The notes below the pieces were generated by a model. That model was not told the DNA's origin, searched no databases, and saw only the letters and a list, made by a program, of their open reading frames with translations. Of a stretch of 64,000 bases of DNA, positions 1 through 8,419 are shown in pieces. Where the stretch lies: positions 1 through 64,000 of the forward strand of contig JAFQXU010000035.1 of assembly GCA_017406805.1 (NCBI GenBank). The letters are read 5' to 3'. Made by a program: the position numbers and the translations under genes. Numbering within the stretch: position 1 is the stretch's first letter; each line of letters opens with the position of its first letter. The stretch comes from Clostridia bacterium. Its GTDB lineage: Bacteria > Bacillota > Clostridia > Oscillospirales > Acutalibacteraceae.

Positions 1-17
1 AAATATAAAAAAATCTA

Positions 18-46
18 TTGACATTTTTTGTAAATTGTTGTATATA
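18..46 (+). promoter_or_regulatory. Promoter upstream of mgsA-like gene
   Basis: A perfect TTGACA (18-23) is followed after 17 bp by TATATA (41-46). It lies about 170 bp upstream of the mgsA-like start, so the transcript would have a long leader. Seen directly; activity is inferred. Confidence 0.6.
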
Positions 47-125
47 TAGAATGTAAGAGGCAAAGTTAAGTTAAATATTATAATTTTATATTAAATTTTA
101 GAATTTAAATAGAATTCTCACTTTA

Positions 126-140
126 AATGTAGTATAATAT
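126..140 (+). promoter_or_regulatory. Second -10 element upstream of mgsA-like gene
   Basis: TATAAT at 133-138 lies inside a 15-mer (AATGTAGTATAATAT) that recurs exactly at 16333-16347, upstream of the sugar transferase. No good -35 is seen at the right spacing here, so this may be a weaker or activator-dependent promoter. Confidence 0.35.
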
Positions 141-213
141 TAATGTAGGAATATATTTAGATTGTATTTTTTAAATAAAATAAAAAAGTAATTGTTTATA
201 GGGGGACAAAGAA

Positions 214-618
214 ATGAATATTGCACTTGTTGCTCAAGACGCAAAAAAAGAATTAATGGTAAGGTTCTGCATTGCTTATTGCGGAGTACTTAGCAAACAT
301 AAACTTTGCGCAACGGCTTCCACAGGAAAACTTGTTTCTGAAGCCACAGGTCTTGAAATAGTTAAGTTTTTAAGCGGACCTCAAGGCGGAAATCAACAGA
401 TTTCTTCTCGTATTTCTTGCGGAGAAATTGATATGCTTATATTTTTTAGAGATGGTGTACATCCGGAGTTTATCGGTCAGCCCGAAAATGATTTACTAAG
501 ACTTTGTGATGTTCACACTATACCTGTTGCAACTAATATTGCTACTGCGGAAGTTTTGATTCATGGTCTTGAAAGAGGAGATTTGGATTGGAGAGAAATC
601 GGTAGACCTATGGTTTAA
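214..618 (+). CDS. mgsA: Methylglyoxal synthase-like protein with altered active site
   Basis: 134 residues, the usual length of methylglyoxal synthase, which converts dihydroxyacetone phosphate to methylglyoxal. The fold is clearly recognisable: IALVAQD at the N-terminus, the GGxQQ segment near residue 58, IFFRD at 76-80, and IPVATNIATAE followed by LERGDLDWRE. Several residues matched to the E. coli active site differ. The catalytic base Asp71 is Asn60 (GGNQQ), His19 is Gln8, the phosphate-binding TGTTG is TASTG (34-38), and the His98 position is Ile87. Asp80 (E. coli Asp91) is kept. It may be inactive or repurposed. The ATG follows a GGGGG-type SD. A hairpin terminator separates it from hisS. 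Confidence 0.85.
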   Translation: MNIALVAQDAKKELMVRFCIAYCGVLSKHKLCATASTGKLVSEATGLEIVKFLSGPQGGNQQISSRISCGEIDMLIFFRDGVHPEFIGQPENDLLRLCDVHTIPVATNIATAEVLIHGLERGDLDWREIGRPMV

Positions 619-642
619 AATTAAATATAATTTTTTAATCTA

Positions 643-690
643 AAGCTTCTTTGGAACTATGTTTTTTTCAGAGAGGCTTAAATTTTTTTA
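643..690 (+). terminator. Rho-independent terminator after mgsA-like gene
   Basis: An 11-bp stem (643-653 with 669-679, two G-U pairs) encloses a 15-nt loop and is followed by seven T residues (683-689). It lies just before the hisS SD. Confidence 0.65.
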
Positions 691-705
691 AAAAAGGTGG
701 AAAAA

Positions 706-1986
706 ATGAATCTTATAGCAAAAAGAATTAGAGGAATGCAGGATTTGTTACCTGACAAAAGCAAAAATTGGGAAACACTTGAAAAAATTATGAAAGAAGA
801 AGCCGAAGTTTATGGCTTTAAGCTTATACGCACACCGGTTTTGGAGCAAACGGAGCTTTTTGAACGCTCTGTGGGGAATGAATCTGACATAGTGGAAAAA
901 GAAATGTACACTTTTAAAGATAAAGGCGATAGGTCCGTTACACTAAGGCCTGAAGGTACGGCAGGGGCTTTGCGTGCTGTGCTTGAAAACGGCTTAAATA
1001 ATGGTCCGATGCCGCTTAAATTAATGTATGTTTCGTCTTGTTATCGCTACGAAAAACCACAGTCCGGAAGGTATCGTGAATTTTTTCAGTTCGGATTAGA
1101 AGTGTTTGGTGCGCCAAGTCCTTTGGCAGATGCGGAACTTATTTGCCTTGCAAAATCTATTTTAGATAGACTTACAATTAAAAATTTAAGCCTGGAAATA
1201 AATTCTATTGGCTGCAAAGAATGCAGAAAAAAATATAACGAAGCAATAATAAATTATTTTAATAAAAACAAAGAAAATCTTTGCGAAACTTGCCAGAAAC
1301 GTCTTGAGAAAAATCCGATGAGAATTTTGGATTGCAAAGAAAAAGGCTGCATTAATATTTCTAAAAATGCGCCTGTTATACTTGATTATCTTTGCGAGGA
1401 TTGCGAAGCTCATTTTAGCGCAGTAAAGTGTTATTTGGACGTTATGAATGTAAAATATGCCGTAAATCCAAAAATCGTAAGAGGACTTGATTATTATTCC
1501 AAAACTGTTTTTGAGTTTGTTTGTGAGCTGGAAGGCGAAAAAATGACCATTTGTGGTGGCGGAAGATATGACGGTTTGTCTAAAATTATGGGCGGGCCGG
1601 AGCTTTCTGCAATAGGTTTAGGAATGGGAATAGAGCGTATTCTTGCAGTTATGGAAAAGCAAAAAATAGAATTCCAAAAACCCGAAAGCATACAGGTTTT
1701 TATTGCCAATGCTGATGAAAAATCAAAAGAAAAAGCGTTTGAACTTTGTGAAATTATGAGGAAATCGTCAATTATAGCGGAATGTAATATTTGTGAGCGC
1801 AATTTAAAATCTCAAATGAAATACGCAAATAAAATAAACGTTCAGTTCGTTTTGATTATAGGCGAAGAAGAAATTCAAACAAAAAAGGCCAATCTAAAAG
1901 ATATGGCCAGTGGTAAAGAAATTCAAATTTCTTTAGAAGAAGATTTTATAAAAGATTTTTTAAATGCACAGTTTGACTTTAATTGA
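706..1986 (+). CDS. hisS: Histidyl-tRNA synthetase
   Basis: 426 residues. A class II aminoacyl-tRNA synthetase that charges tRNA-His. Visible motifs are RGMQDLLPDK at the N-terminus, the motif 2 region RYEKPQSGRYREFFQFGLE, the histidine-binding GLDYYSKTVFEF, and CGGGRYDGL in motif 3 context, followed by an anticodon-binding domain. An in-frame GTG lies at 697, but the SD AGGTGG (695-700) sits 5 nt before ATG 706, so 706 is preferred. The gene converges on the exported-protein gene at 1999 with almost no gap. Confidence 0.95.
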   Translation: MNLIAKRIRGMQDLLPDKSKNWETLEKIMKEEAEVYGFKLIRTPVLEQTELFERSVGNESDIVEKEMYTFKDKGDRSVTLRPEGTAGALRAVLENGLNNGPMPLKLMYVSSCYRYEKPQSGRYREFFQFGLEVFGAPSPLADAELICLAKSILDRLTIKNLSLEINSIGCKECRKKYNEAIINYFNKNKENLCETCQKRLEKNPMRILDCKEKGCINISKNAPVILDYLCEDCEAHFSAVKCYLDVMNVKYAVNPKIVRGLDYYSKTVFEFVCELEGEKMTICGGGRYDGLSKIMGGPELSAIGLGMGIERILAVMEKQKIEFQKPESIQVFIANADEKSKEKAFELCEIMRKSSIIAECNICERNLKSQMKYANKINVQFVLIIGEEEIQTKKANLKDMASGKEIQISLEEDFIKDFLNAQFDFN

Positions 1987-1998
1987 TTTATTTAATTT

Positions 1999-2664
1999 TT
2001 ACATAGAGGATTGAAAGTTAAAAAAGTAAAAACTTGTACCGTGACTTATTAATACACATTGATTTCTTCCCGGACCTTTAGAATTATAATAATCAAGAGT
2101 TTCTTCAATATGGGTAGTATTTTCATCAGCTATAAAACTTTTAAATAAATCGAGATTTTTTTGATCATCTTTTTGTATAGAGTTTTTTAATATTTTAAGT
2201 GTTGATTTTAGATTCCTTCCTTTAATATTTTTAAAAAAATCATCTGGGAACGAAGTAGGAATATTTATTACTATTGGTTCATATTTGGAGCGTAAAAAAA
2301 CAGGGATTGGTGATTCTTTATTATATTGTATATACATACTTTGAGATATTGTATTAGTTACTGTGTCTATATATGTTTCATGAGCAATGACATTAGTTTT
2401 ATCTAAGTCGTTTTTCATTTTTTCAACAGAAGATTCTATTTTTTGTTTAGAGGCAGTGTCGTCAAAATGATTTCTTTCGGTATCTTTAAGAGCATCACAT
2501 ATAGTTGTAATAATAATTCTTTTATTTCCACGTGATGATGCATTTTGGAAAAAATTGCCCGGAAATGGAATCGGGATATAAATATCTACAGCATTTGTGC
2601 TTAGGTTAAACAAAAAGAACGATAAAATAACTAATAAGTATACTTTTAAATTTTTTAATTTCAT
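1999..2664 (-). CDS. Exported protein with two internal repeats, unknown function
   Basis: 221 residues, not recognised. A Sec signal peptide is clear: a KLKNLK basic start, a hydrophobic core at about 8-20, and a likely cleavage near Ala25. The mature part looks like two units of about 100 residues. Each opens with a similar block, residues 27-48 (IPIPFPGNFFQN) and 131-153 (NIPTSFPDDFFKN), followed by a helical stretch. A good SD (AAAAGGAG) precedes the ATG. The gene lies 25 bp downstream of dusB on the same strand and may be co-transcribed with it. A role at the cell surface or in the host is possible but not shown. Confidence 0.75.
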   Translation of the reverse strand: MKLKNLKVYLLVILSFFLFNLSTNAVDIYIPIPFPGNFFQNASSRGNKRIIITTICDALKDTERNHFDDTASKQKIESSVEKMKNDLDKTNVIAHETYIDTVTNTISQSMYIQYNKESPIPVFLRSKYEPIVINIPTSFPDDFFKNIKGRNLKSTLKILKNSIQKDDQKNLDLFKSFIADENTTHIEETLDYYNSKGPGRNQCVLISHGTSFYFFNFQSSM

Positions 2665-2689
2665 ATAGATTTCTCCTTTTAATAATTTT

Positions 2690-3640
2690 TTATATTTTTT
2701 GCAGAGTGGTACATAAATCTATCAATTCTTCTTTAGATTTAGTCAGGAATGCTTTTTTTCTAAATTCTGATGCTTTGTGAATATTTTTAATATACTGTGC
2801 AATGTGTTTTCTGGATTCTTTTATTCCAACTTCTTCTCCTTTATATTCACATAATTTTTGTATGTGCATTTTCATTATTCGGACTTTTTCACTTATTGCT
2901 GGCGTTATTTTTCTGCCTTCATTAATTTCTTTAAAAATCCACGGGTTGCCCATCGCTCCTCTGCCAACGGCAATCATATCGCATTTTGTGAAGGCAATCA
3001 TTTTTTCGGCAGTTTCAAAACTTGTTACATCTCCATTGCCAATTACAGGGATTTTTACGTTTTCTTTTACTTTTTTTATTATTTCAAGGTCGCTTGTGCC
3101 TGAATACCCCTGTTCTTTTGTGCGCCCGTGTACTGTTATTGCATCTGCGCCGTTTAATTCGCAAATTTGCGCTATTTCGGCTGCATTTTTGTGTTTTTCG
3201 TCCCAGCCGGCACGAATTTTCACTGTAACAGGTACAGGAGATATACCTTTTGCCGCTTTAACGATTTCTCCGCAGAGTTTTGGATTTTTCATAAGTGCCG
3301 AACCGGAATTTTCTTTGATTATTTTTTTTGCCGGGCAACCCATATTTATGTCTATTAGATCGATTTTGTCCATATACTTTTCAAGTAGCCCGATTCCTTT
3401 AAAAAAATCCTCGGGGCAATTCCCAAAAAGCTGAACCGCAAAAGGTTTTTCTTTTTCGCTGTGGTTTATAAGCGAGTAAGTTTTGCTGCTTTTGTAAATT
3501 AAACCCTTGGCGCTTATCATTTCGCTTGTAAAATATGACGCTCCGAAAAGCGAACAGATTTCCCGAAACGCTCTGTCTGTAATTCCTGCCATTGGCGCAA
3601 GTGATGCTTTGCCTTTAATTATAATATTACCAATTTTCAT
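2690..3640 (-). CDS. dusB: tRNA-dihydrouridine synthase (DusB type)
   Basis: 316 residues. An FMN enzyme that reduces uridine to dihydrouridine in the tRNA D-loop. Motifs seen are LAPMAGITDRAFR (flavin binding), DINMGCPAKKI with the catalytic Cys, ITVHGRTKEQGYSG, IPVIGNGDVTS and AVGRGAMGNPWIF. An upstream in-frame ATG at 3676 exists, but an AAGGAAA SD stands 5-6 nt before ATG 3640, which also gives the usual N-terminus. It diverges from alr and is followed by the small exported-protein gene. Confidence 0.93.
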   Translation of the reverse strand: MKIGNIIIKGKASLAPMAGITDRAFREICSLFGASYFTSEMISAKGLIYKSSKTYSLINHSEKEKPFAVQLFGNCPEDFFKGIGLLEKYMDKIDLIDINMGCPAKKIIKENSGSALMKNPKLCGEIVKAAKGISPVPVTVKIRAGWDEKHKNAAEIAQICELNGADAITVHGRTKEQGYSGTSDLEIIKKVKENVKIPVIGNGDVTSFETAEKMIAFTKCDMIAVGRGAMGNPWIFKEINEGRKITPAISEKVRIMKMHIQKLCEYKGEEVGIKESRKHIAQYIKNIHKASEFRKKAFLTKSKEELIDLCTTLQKI

Positions 3641-3685
3641 TTTGTTTTCCTTAGATAGTTTTAATTTTCTCTGCATATTTATTTT

Positions 3686-3727
3686 AACATATTAAATTTT
3701 ATTGTGCAAACACTATTTTAATATGTT
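3686..3727. repeat. 11-bp inverted repeat between dusB and alr
   Basis: The arm at 3686-3696 (AACATATTAAA) is the exact reverse complement of 3717-3727, with a 20-bp spacer. It lies in the divergent promoter region of dusB and alr, just upstream of a TATAAC (3739-3744). It is a possible operator, though chance is not excluded in such AT-rich DNA. Confidence 0.45.
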
Positions 3728-3781
3728 TTGATTTGTGGTATAACATAAATATAGTATATTTTTTTAAGATAGGTGATTTTA

Positions 3782-4966
3782 ATGGAAAAATTTTCTAAAA
3801 GAACATGGGCACAGGTGGATTTGAATGCTATTAGGTATAATTTTAATAGCATAAAAGAAAAAATTTCTGAAGGGACGAAGGTACTTTGCGTTTTAAAAGC
3901 AGATGCATACGGCCATGGTGCGGAATTTTTGGTAAAAGAATATGAACGTTTGGGGGCAGACTATTACGGCGTTTCTAATTTAGATGAAGCACTTCAGCTT
4001 AGAAAAGCCGGAGCTAAAAAGCCGATTCTCATTTTTGGTTATACTCCTCCGGAAATGGCGGAAACACTTAGCAAAGAAAATGTTTCTCAGGCTCTTTTTT
4101 CTTTGGATTACGCAAAAGAACTTTACCAAAACTGTAAAGAAAAAAATGTGAAAGTAAAAGTTCATCTTAAAATTGACACAGGTATGAGCAGGATTGGATT
4201 TTTCTGCCAAAATGATGAAGATATAAACAAATCTATAAAAGAAATAGAAGAAATAAAAAACAGCATGCCTCTTTTGGATATAGAGGGAATGTTTACTCAT
4301 TTTTCCGTGTCAGATGATGTTACAAATAACAGGGAGTACACGGTTTATCAATTTAATAATTTTAAAAAAGTAATCTCAGGATTAGAAGAGTTAGGAATAA
4401 AAGTTCCACTGAAACATTGCTGCAATAGCGGTGGAATTATAAGTTTTCCGGAAATGCAGCTGGATATGGTTCGTGCTGGAGTGATACTTTACGGGCTTTA
4501 TCCTTCTAAAGAAACCGAGGGTAAAATAAATTTAAAACCGGCAATGGAATTAAAAGCTGTGGTTTCTCAAGTTAAAGAAATACCAAAAAACACCAGCCTT
4601 AGCTATGGCAGAACATTTGTTTCGGGCGAGAAAATGAAAATAGCTTCGGTTACAATTGGCTATGCAGACGGCTATTCTTTGAAATTTTCAAACAATGCAG
4701 AACTACTCGTTAAGGGAAAACGTGCTAAAATTGTGGGAAGAGTTTGCATGGATCAGTTAATGATTGACGTAACGAATATTGAAGGTGTAAAAAGCGGTGA
4801 CGAGGTTACTATTTTTGGTTGCGATGGGGCAGAAAAAATATCCGTTGATGAAATGGCGGAAAAAATTGGAACAATAAACTACGAGATAGTATGTTTAATC
4901 GGGAAAAGAGTGCCACGAATTTATATAAATAATGGAAAAGTAGAAGGAAGAGTATCGTATTTATAA
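3782..4966 (+). CDS. alr: Alanine racemase
   Basis: 394 residues. A PLP enzyme making D-alanine for peptidoglycan. The PLP lysine is in VLKADAYGHGAEF near residue 37. IDTGMSRIGF and the C-terminal SYGRTFVSGE, IGYADGYS and GRVCMDQLMIDVT blocks complete the dimeric active site. A GTG at 3773 is in frame, but AGGTG (3771-3775) is placed 6 nt before ATG 3782, so 3782 is chosen. Its presence, with a VanY-like peptidase elsewhere in the window, indicates that a cell wall is retained. Confidence 0.95.
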   Translation: MEKFSKRTWAQVDLNAIRYNFNSIKEKISEGTKVLCVLKADAYGHGAEFLVKEYERLGADYYGVSNLDEALQLRKAGAKKPILIFGYTPPEMAETLSKENVSQALFSLDYAKELYQNCKEKNVKVKVHLKIDTGMSRIGFFCQNDEDINKSIKEIEEIKNSMPLLDIEGMFTHFSVSDDVTNNREYTVYQFNNFKKVISGLEELGIKVPLKHCCNSGGIISFPEMQLDMVRAGVILYGLYPSKETEGKINLKPAMELKAVVSQVKEIPKNTSLSYGRTFVSGEKMKIASVTIGYADGYSLKFSNNAELLVKGKRAKIVGRVCMDQLMIDVTNIEGVKSGDEVTIFGCDGAEKISVDEMAEKIGTINYEIVCLIGKRVPRIYINNGKVEGRVSYL

Positions 4967-5000
4967 GAAATAAAAAAGCAGTGGAAAAATAATTATTTTA

Positions 5001-5009
5001 TGATATAAT
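5001..5009 (+). promoter_or_regulatory. Extended -10 promoter for the anti-sigma/antagonist pair
   Basis: TG at 5001-5002, one base, then a perfect TATAAT (5004-5009). No good -35 is seen, as is common for extended -10 promoters. It lies 67 bp before the GTG at 5076. Confidence 0.5.
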
Positions 5010-5075
5010 TGTATTATTAATTTTTAAATTGTTTAAAAAATTGTTAGTTTTGTTGAAAAGGGGCTGATAAAAAGA

Positions 5076-5492
5076 GTGAATGATACTATTAAAATTCCCG
5101 CATCTACTAAAAATTGGAGAATAGTATACGACTTTTTACATCAGCACCTAAAAAGAAATAACATTAATCATAAAGAGCTTTCGCATATTTTGCTTGCCAG
5201 TGAAGAAATATTTGTTAATATTTCAAATTATGCTTACGGCGGAAAAAACGGCAACGTTATAATAAATTTCGGTTGCAGTAGTTCATCACCGATTGTGATA
5301 AAAATTAAATTTACTGATAAAGGGGTTAAATTTAACCCAACAAAAGTTAAAAAAGCGGATGTTACTCTTGATTTTAAGCAAAGAAAAATTGGAGGGTTAG
5401 GCCTTTTTATAGTTTACAAAGTGATGAATAAAGTGGAATATAAATATGAAAACAGCAGCAATAATTTAATAATTACAAAAATTATAAAATAA
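5076..5492 (+). CDS. RsbW/SpoIIAB-like ATP-binding anti-sigma or regulatory kinase
   Basis: 138 residues, a compact GHKL-type HATPase domain. The N box reads SEEIFVNISNYAYGG, the G1 box TDKGVKFNP and the G2 box GGLGLFIV. Such proteins bind a sigma factor or other partner and phosphorylate a STAS antagonist on serine. The immediately following gene is such an antagonist, so a partner-switching module is inferred. No sigma factor gene is adjacent, so the third partner is elsewhere or the output is not a sigma factor. Start is GTG with a GGGG-type SD about 10 nt upstream. Confidence 0.85.
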   Translation: MNDTIKIPASTKNWRIVYDFLHQHLKRNNINHKELSHILLASEEIFVNISNYAYGGKNGNVIINFGCSSSSPIVIKIKFTDKGVKFNPTKVKKADVTLDFKQRKIGGLGLFIVYKVMNKVEYKYENSSNNLIITKIIK

Positions 5493-5516
5493 ATGGGTGT
5501 GGAAAGGAGAAAAGAT

Positions 5517-5828
5517 ATGACATTTAAAAAAGTTCAAAAAGGCGAGGAAGTAACGTGCATAATTGAAGGAAGGGTCGATACGCAGTCTTCGCCGGATTTA
5601 CAAATAGAATTTGAAAGAATACTTGATGAAGATGTAAAAAAATTCACGCTTGATTTTGAAAAAGTGAATTATTTAAGTAGCGCAGGGCTTAGGGTAATAC
5701 TTTGGCTGCAAAAAAGGGTTTCGGCATTAGACGGAGGAACAGTAGAAGTTATTAACGCAAACGACGAGGTTTTTGAAGTTTTTGATATGACGGGTTTTAC
5801 GGATTTTTTGCCGGTTAATGTGAACTAA
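5517..5828 (+). CDS. STAS-domain anti-sigma factor antagonist (SpoIIAA/RsbV-like)
   Basis: 103 residues, a single STAS domain. The phospho-acceptor region is intact: VNYLSSAGLRVIL, with Ser followed by SAGL. It probably binds the preceding kinase when unphosphorylated and releases the kinase's partner. An ATG directly after the kinase stop (5493) is in frame, but a strong GGAAAGGAG (5501-5509) precedes ATG 5517, which gives the family N-terminus. A terminator follows, so the pair forms its own transcription unit ahead of the CIS operon. Confidence 0.88.
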   Translation: MTFKKVQKGEEVTCIIEGRVDTQSSPDLQIEFERILDEDVKKFTLDFEKVNYLSSAGLRVILWLQKRVSALDGGTVEVINANDEVFEVFDMTGFTDFLPVNVN

Positions 5829-5840
5829 AAATAAAAAAAC

Positions 5841-5866
5841 AAGCACGCTTTTAGGCGTGTTTTTTT
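5841..5866 (+). terminator. Terminator after the antagonist gene
   Basis: CACGC (5844-5848) pairs with GCGTG (5855-5859) around TTTTAG, extended by A-U and G-U pairs and followed by a run of T to 5866. The next 250 bp to 6119 are very AT-rich. I see only weak -10-like sequences (TATAAT 5958-5963, TATAAA 6027-6032). Confidence 0.75.
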
Positions 5867-6119
5867 ATTTGAATTTTTAGTTTTATATTTTTTGAATGTT
5901 TTTAAATTAAATTAATTAAAAAAATTATATTTAAAAATTTTAAGAAAATAATAATCTTATAATCCCTATGAATTTAGAAATTTACTGCAAAAATAAGCAT
6001 TTTTATTATCAATTTAGCGTTTTGTGTATAAAATCTAAAAATTTGTATTGCAAAAAAAAACATTTCGTGAGAAAATAAACATTATAAATAGTTATGGCAA
6101 AGAGGGGGAAATAATTTTT

Positions 6120-7319
6120 ATGAATAAGATAAAAAATTTTTTCTTTAAATTGAGCAGAAATATTTTGATGATTATAATTATATTTGCTACGGTGGTTTTA
6201 ACTGTTTATACAATTACCGAGGCTATAGATAGTTCTTCTAATAGCAATAATAATTCTTCCGGTAATAATTCAAATTCAGAAAATGACCTCAGTGCTGCTG
6301 AAATAGACAAAATTGTGGAAGATTTAAAAGTATCAGGAAATATAGATAATATACTTGAAAAGCTTGATGAAATTGCTTACCGTGCGCAGCTTTCGGGCAA
6401 TTCTGCGCTGCAAGAATACGCCACAAATATGAAGAAAAAATACGAACTTCAAAAGGAATTAGACAGTGTAAACGGGTTAATAAACGCAATGAAAAAGAAA
6501 AACTCTTCTATTGCAAATGTGGATACGGAGGTTACAAAAATTCTTTCAGTTTCTACCATTGTGGAAGATTTGCGCGGTGCGGTTTCTGACGAATGCCTCT
6601 TTGTGCTGGAATCTTTAGACGAAGAAAAAGTGAAAAGTTTGCAAGAACTTATGAGTGAAGTTGAAACTGTTTTTAATTTAAAAGATATTTCCTCTTTTAC
6701 CATTCAGCAAAGAAGCCTTTTGGATATTTTGTTTTTAAGTAAACTAATTGAAGACGATATGATTGACAATGAAAGACTGGATTTGGCTAAAAATACTGTT
6801 TCTGTTGCTATTACAATACTTGAATCATATGAAAAACAAAATTATATACCTGCTGATTACGATAGATTGGTTGATGATTCGGACGATTTTTCAAAAATGG
6901 GCAATAAAGCATTTTCGGTTCTTCCTGAACAAGTTGTGTTTTTTGGCGGATATTTTCCGATGAAACATGCACCAATTATGTATGACGGGCACATTTTAGT
7001 TGCTATTGAGGATTTATATCAGTATATTGATGCAGACATTGAATATATGTACAACAACGCAACCATGGTAATACAATCTCCGGGAAAAACGCTGGAAATT
7101 GAAGGAGGCACGAACCAAGCATATTTAAATGACGAGCCGAGGAGTATTCCTGTGCCGATTCTTAATTATAATGATGTTGTTTATATGTCGGCTGAATTTT
7201 TTGCCGAGTGTTATGACATATCTTATAAATATGTTGCGGATTCTGAATTTTTAGTTCTTTATTATAATTTGGTTCAACTGGAAAAACCATCTGTTCCAAA
7301 TCAAATTCATAAAGATTAA
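6120..7319 (+). CDS. Membrane-anchored protein with copper-amine-oxidase-N-like C-terminal domain
   Basis: 399 residues, no overall assignment. One N-terminal transmembrane segment (about 14-33) follows a basic start, then a Ser/Asn-rich linker and a long helical region (about 55-240). The last 110 residues, with DGHILVAIEDLYQYI, a GKTLEIEGG turn, PVPILNYNDVVYMSAEFF and a terminal LVLYYN strand, resemble the copper amine oxidase N-terminal (stalk) domain found on Firmicute surface proteins. An ATG at 6048 is in frame, but the GAGGGGG SD favours 6120. It lies 21 bp before the Pvc16-like gene, so it is probably the first gene of the CIS operon and may be an envelope anchor. Confidence 0.7.
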   Translation: MNKIKNFFFKLSRNILMIIIIFATVVLTVYTITEAIDSSSNSNNNSSGNNSNSENDLSAAEIDKIVEDLKVSGNIDNILEKLDEIAYRAQLSGNSALQEYATNMKKKYELQKELDSVNGLINAMKKKNSSIANVDTEVTKILSVSTIVEDLRGAVSDECLFVLESLDEEKVKSLQELMSEVETVFNLKDISSFTIQQRSLLDILFLSKLIEDDMIDNERLDLAKNTVSVAITILESYEKQNYIPADYDRLVDDSDDFSKMGNKAFSVLPEQVVFFGGYFPMKHAPIMYDGHILVAIEDLYQYIDADIEYMYNNATMVIQSPGKTLEIEGGTNQAYLNDEPRSIPVPILNYNDVVYMSAEFFAECYDISYKYVADSEFLVLYYNLVQLEKPSVPNQIHKD

Positions 7320-7340
7320 AATTTTGGGGGAGTAAAATAA

Positions 7341-8396
7341 ATGGCTAAATATACTATAATTGCCGATATTGGTAAGGGATTAATAAATTTGCTGAGAGAT
7401 AAGCTTGTGCCGGACGCTGTGGATAAGGCGGAAAGCATAGGAATTTGTGACCCAAAAGAGCGTGGAGATTACATTGTGGGGATCCATCCTTATGATATAA
7501 AAGAAGATACAAGTGGTCGTGGGCAAGATCCTGCACCTATGCCCGATGGAACTGTCACCGACCCTCCGGCAATGATGGAGCTTTATTATGTTATTTCTGT
7601 AAACAGCAAAGCCGAAATTGAGTCCAAAGCGCTGGACGAAGCTAAAATTATTGGAAAAATAATTCAAGTTTTTAAAGATAATCCAACTATCCCGGCAATT
7701 TATATGCCAAGTAATGTTGGTGCGCCGATAGAAACGGTTCCGATTTCTATGCTGCCTCTTAATATGGAAGAAAAAGTAAAAGTTTGGACTATGTTTGGCG
7801 AATCGTATAAGCTTTCTGTGTTTTATGTTGTTGGCCCGATAGCCATAGACTCCGAAAAAATGCACAAACCCAAAAAGAGAGTGGAAACTATTCATTTGGA
7901 CAGCCACCAATACGAACACAAAAAAGTGCTTGAATTTGCAACGTTTATTAAAGAAGAGGATATCGACGATGACTATACTCGTCGGCCCGATGAGGACGAG
8001 GACGAAGATGAGGATAGCTATGGTGACGAAGATAGTTACGGCGATGATGAAGATATGAGCGAAGAGGAAAATATGGATGATGAGGAATCCACTGAAGAAG
8101 AAGGTTATGATGAGGAAGAGTCTTCGGACGAAGGAGCTGGTGAAGAAGAAGGTTACGACGGGGAAGAGTCTTTGGATGAAGAGGCCAGTGGCGAAGATGA
8201 GGAATTATCTGAAGAAGAAACAAACGAAGAAGAGCTTGGCAATGATGAAGAAATGAGCGAAGACGAAAATATAGGTGATGAGGAATCCGCTGAAGAAGAA
8301 ACTTCGAATGAAGAGGAGTCTTTAGACGAAGAAACTACCGAAGGTGAAGATTTAGATGAAAATTATGAAGAAGAAACCGAGCAACCGGAAGAATAA
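7341..8396 (+). CDS. CIS tail-terminator-like protein (Pvc16_N/DUF4255) with long acidic tail
   Basis: 351 residues. Residues 1-210 match my knowledge of the DUF4255/Pvc16_N family, found in extracellular contractile injection systems and thought to cap the tail tube/sheath. Indicators are INLLRDKLVP, ELYYVISVNSKAEIESKAL, FKDNPTIP, PISMLPLNMEEKVKVW and YKLSVFYVVGPIAIDS. The remaining roughly 140 residues are almost wholly Asp/Glu/Ser/Gly, an acidic low-complexity tail I do not know from this family. SD GGGGGAG, ATG start. Followed within 25-30 bp by further CIS-locus genes. Confidence 0.8.
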   Translation: MAKYTIIADIGKGLINLLRDKLVPDAVDKAESIGICDPKERGDYIVGIHPYDIKEDTSGRGQDPAPMPDGTVTDPPAMMELYYVISVNSKAEIESKALDEAKIIGKIIQVFKDNPTIPAIYMPSNVGAPIETVPISMLPLNMEEKVKVWTMFGESYKLSVFYVVGPIAIDSEKMHKPKKRVETIHLDSHQYEHKKVLEFATFIKEEDIDDDYTRRPDEDEDEDEDSYGDEDSYGDDEDMSEEENMDDEESTEEEGYDEEESSDEGAGEEEGYDGEESLDEEASGEDEELSEEETNEEELGNDEEMSEDENIGDEESAEEETSNEEESLDEETTEGEDLDENYEEETEQPEE

Positions 8397-8419
8397 TTTG
8401 AAATTTAGGAGTGAAAATA

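Noticed and set aside
2802..3434. Plus-strand 210-codon frame opposite dusB
   Set aside because: dusB is an unmistakable full-length enzyme on the other strand; the frame is a shadow.
7948..8223. Minus-strand open frame rich in His, Leu, Pro and Arg opposite the acidic tail
   Set aside because: It is the complement of GAA/GAT/GAG-rich coding sequence and has no initiation signals.
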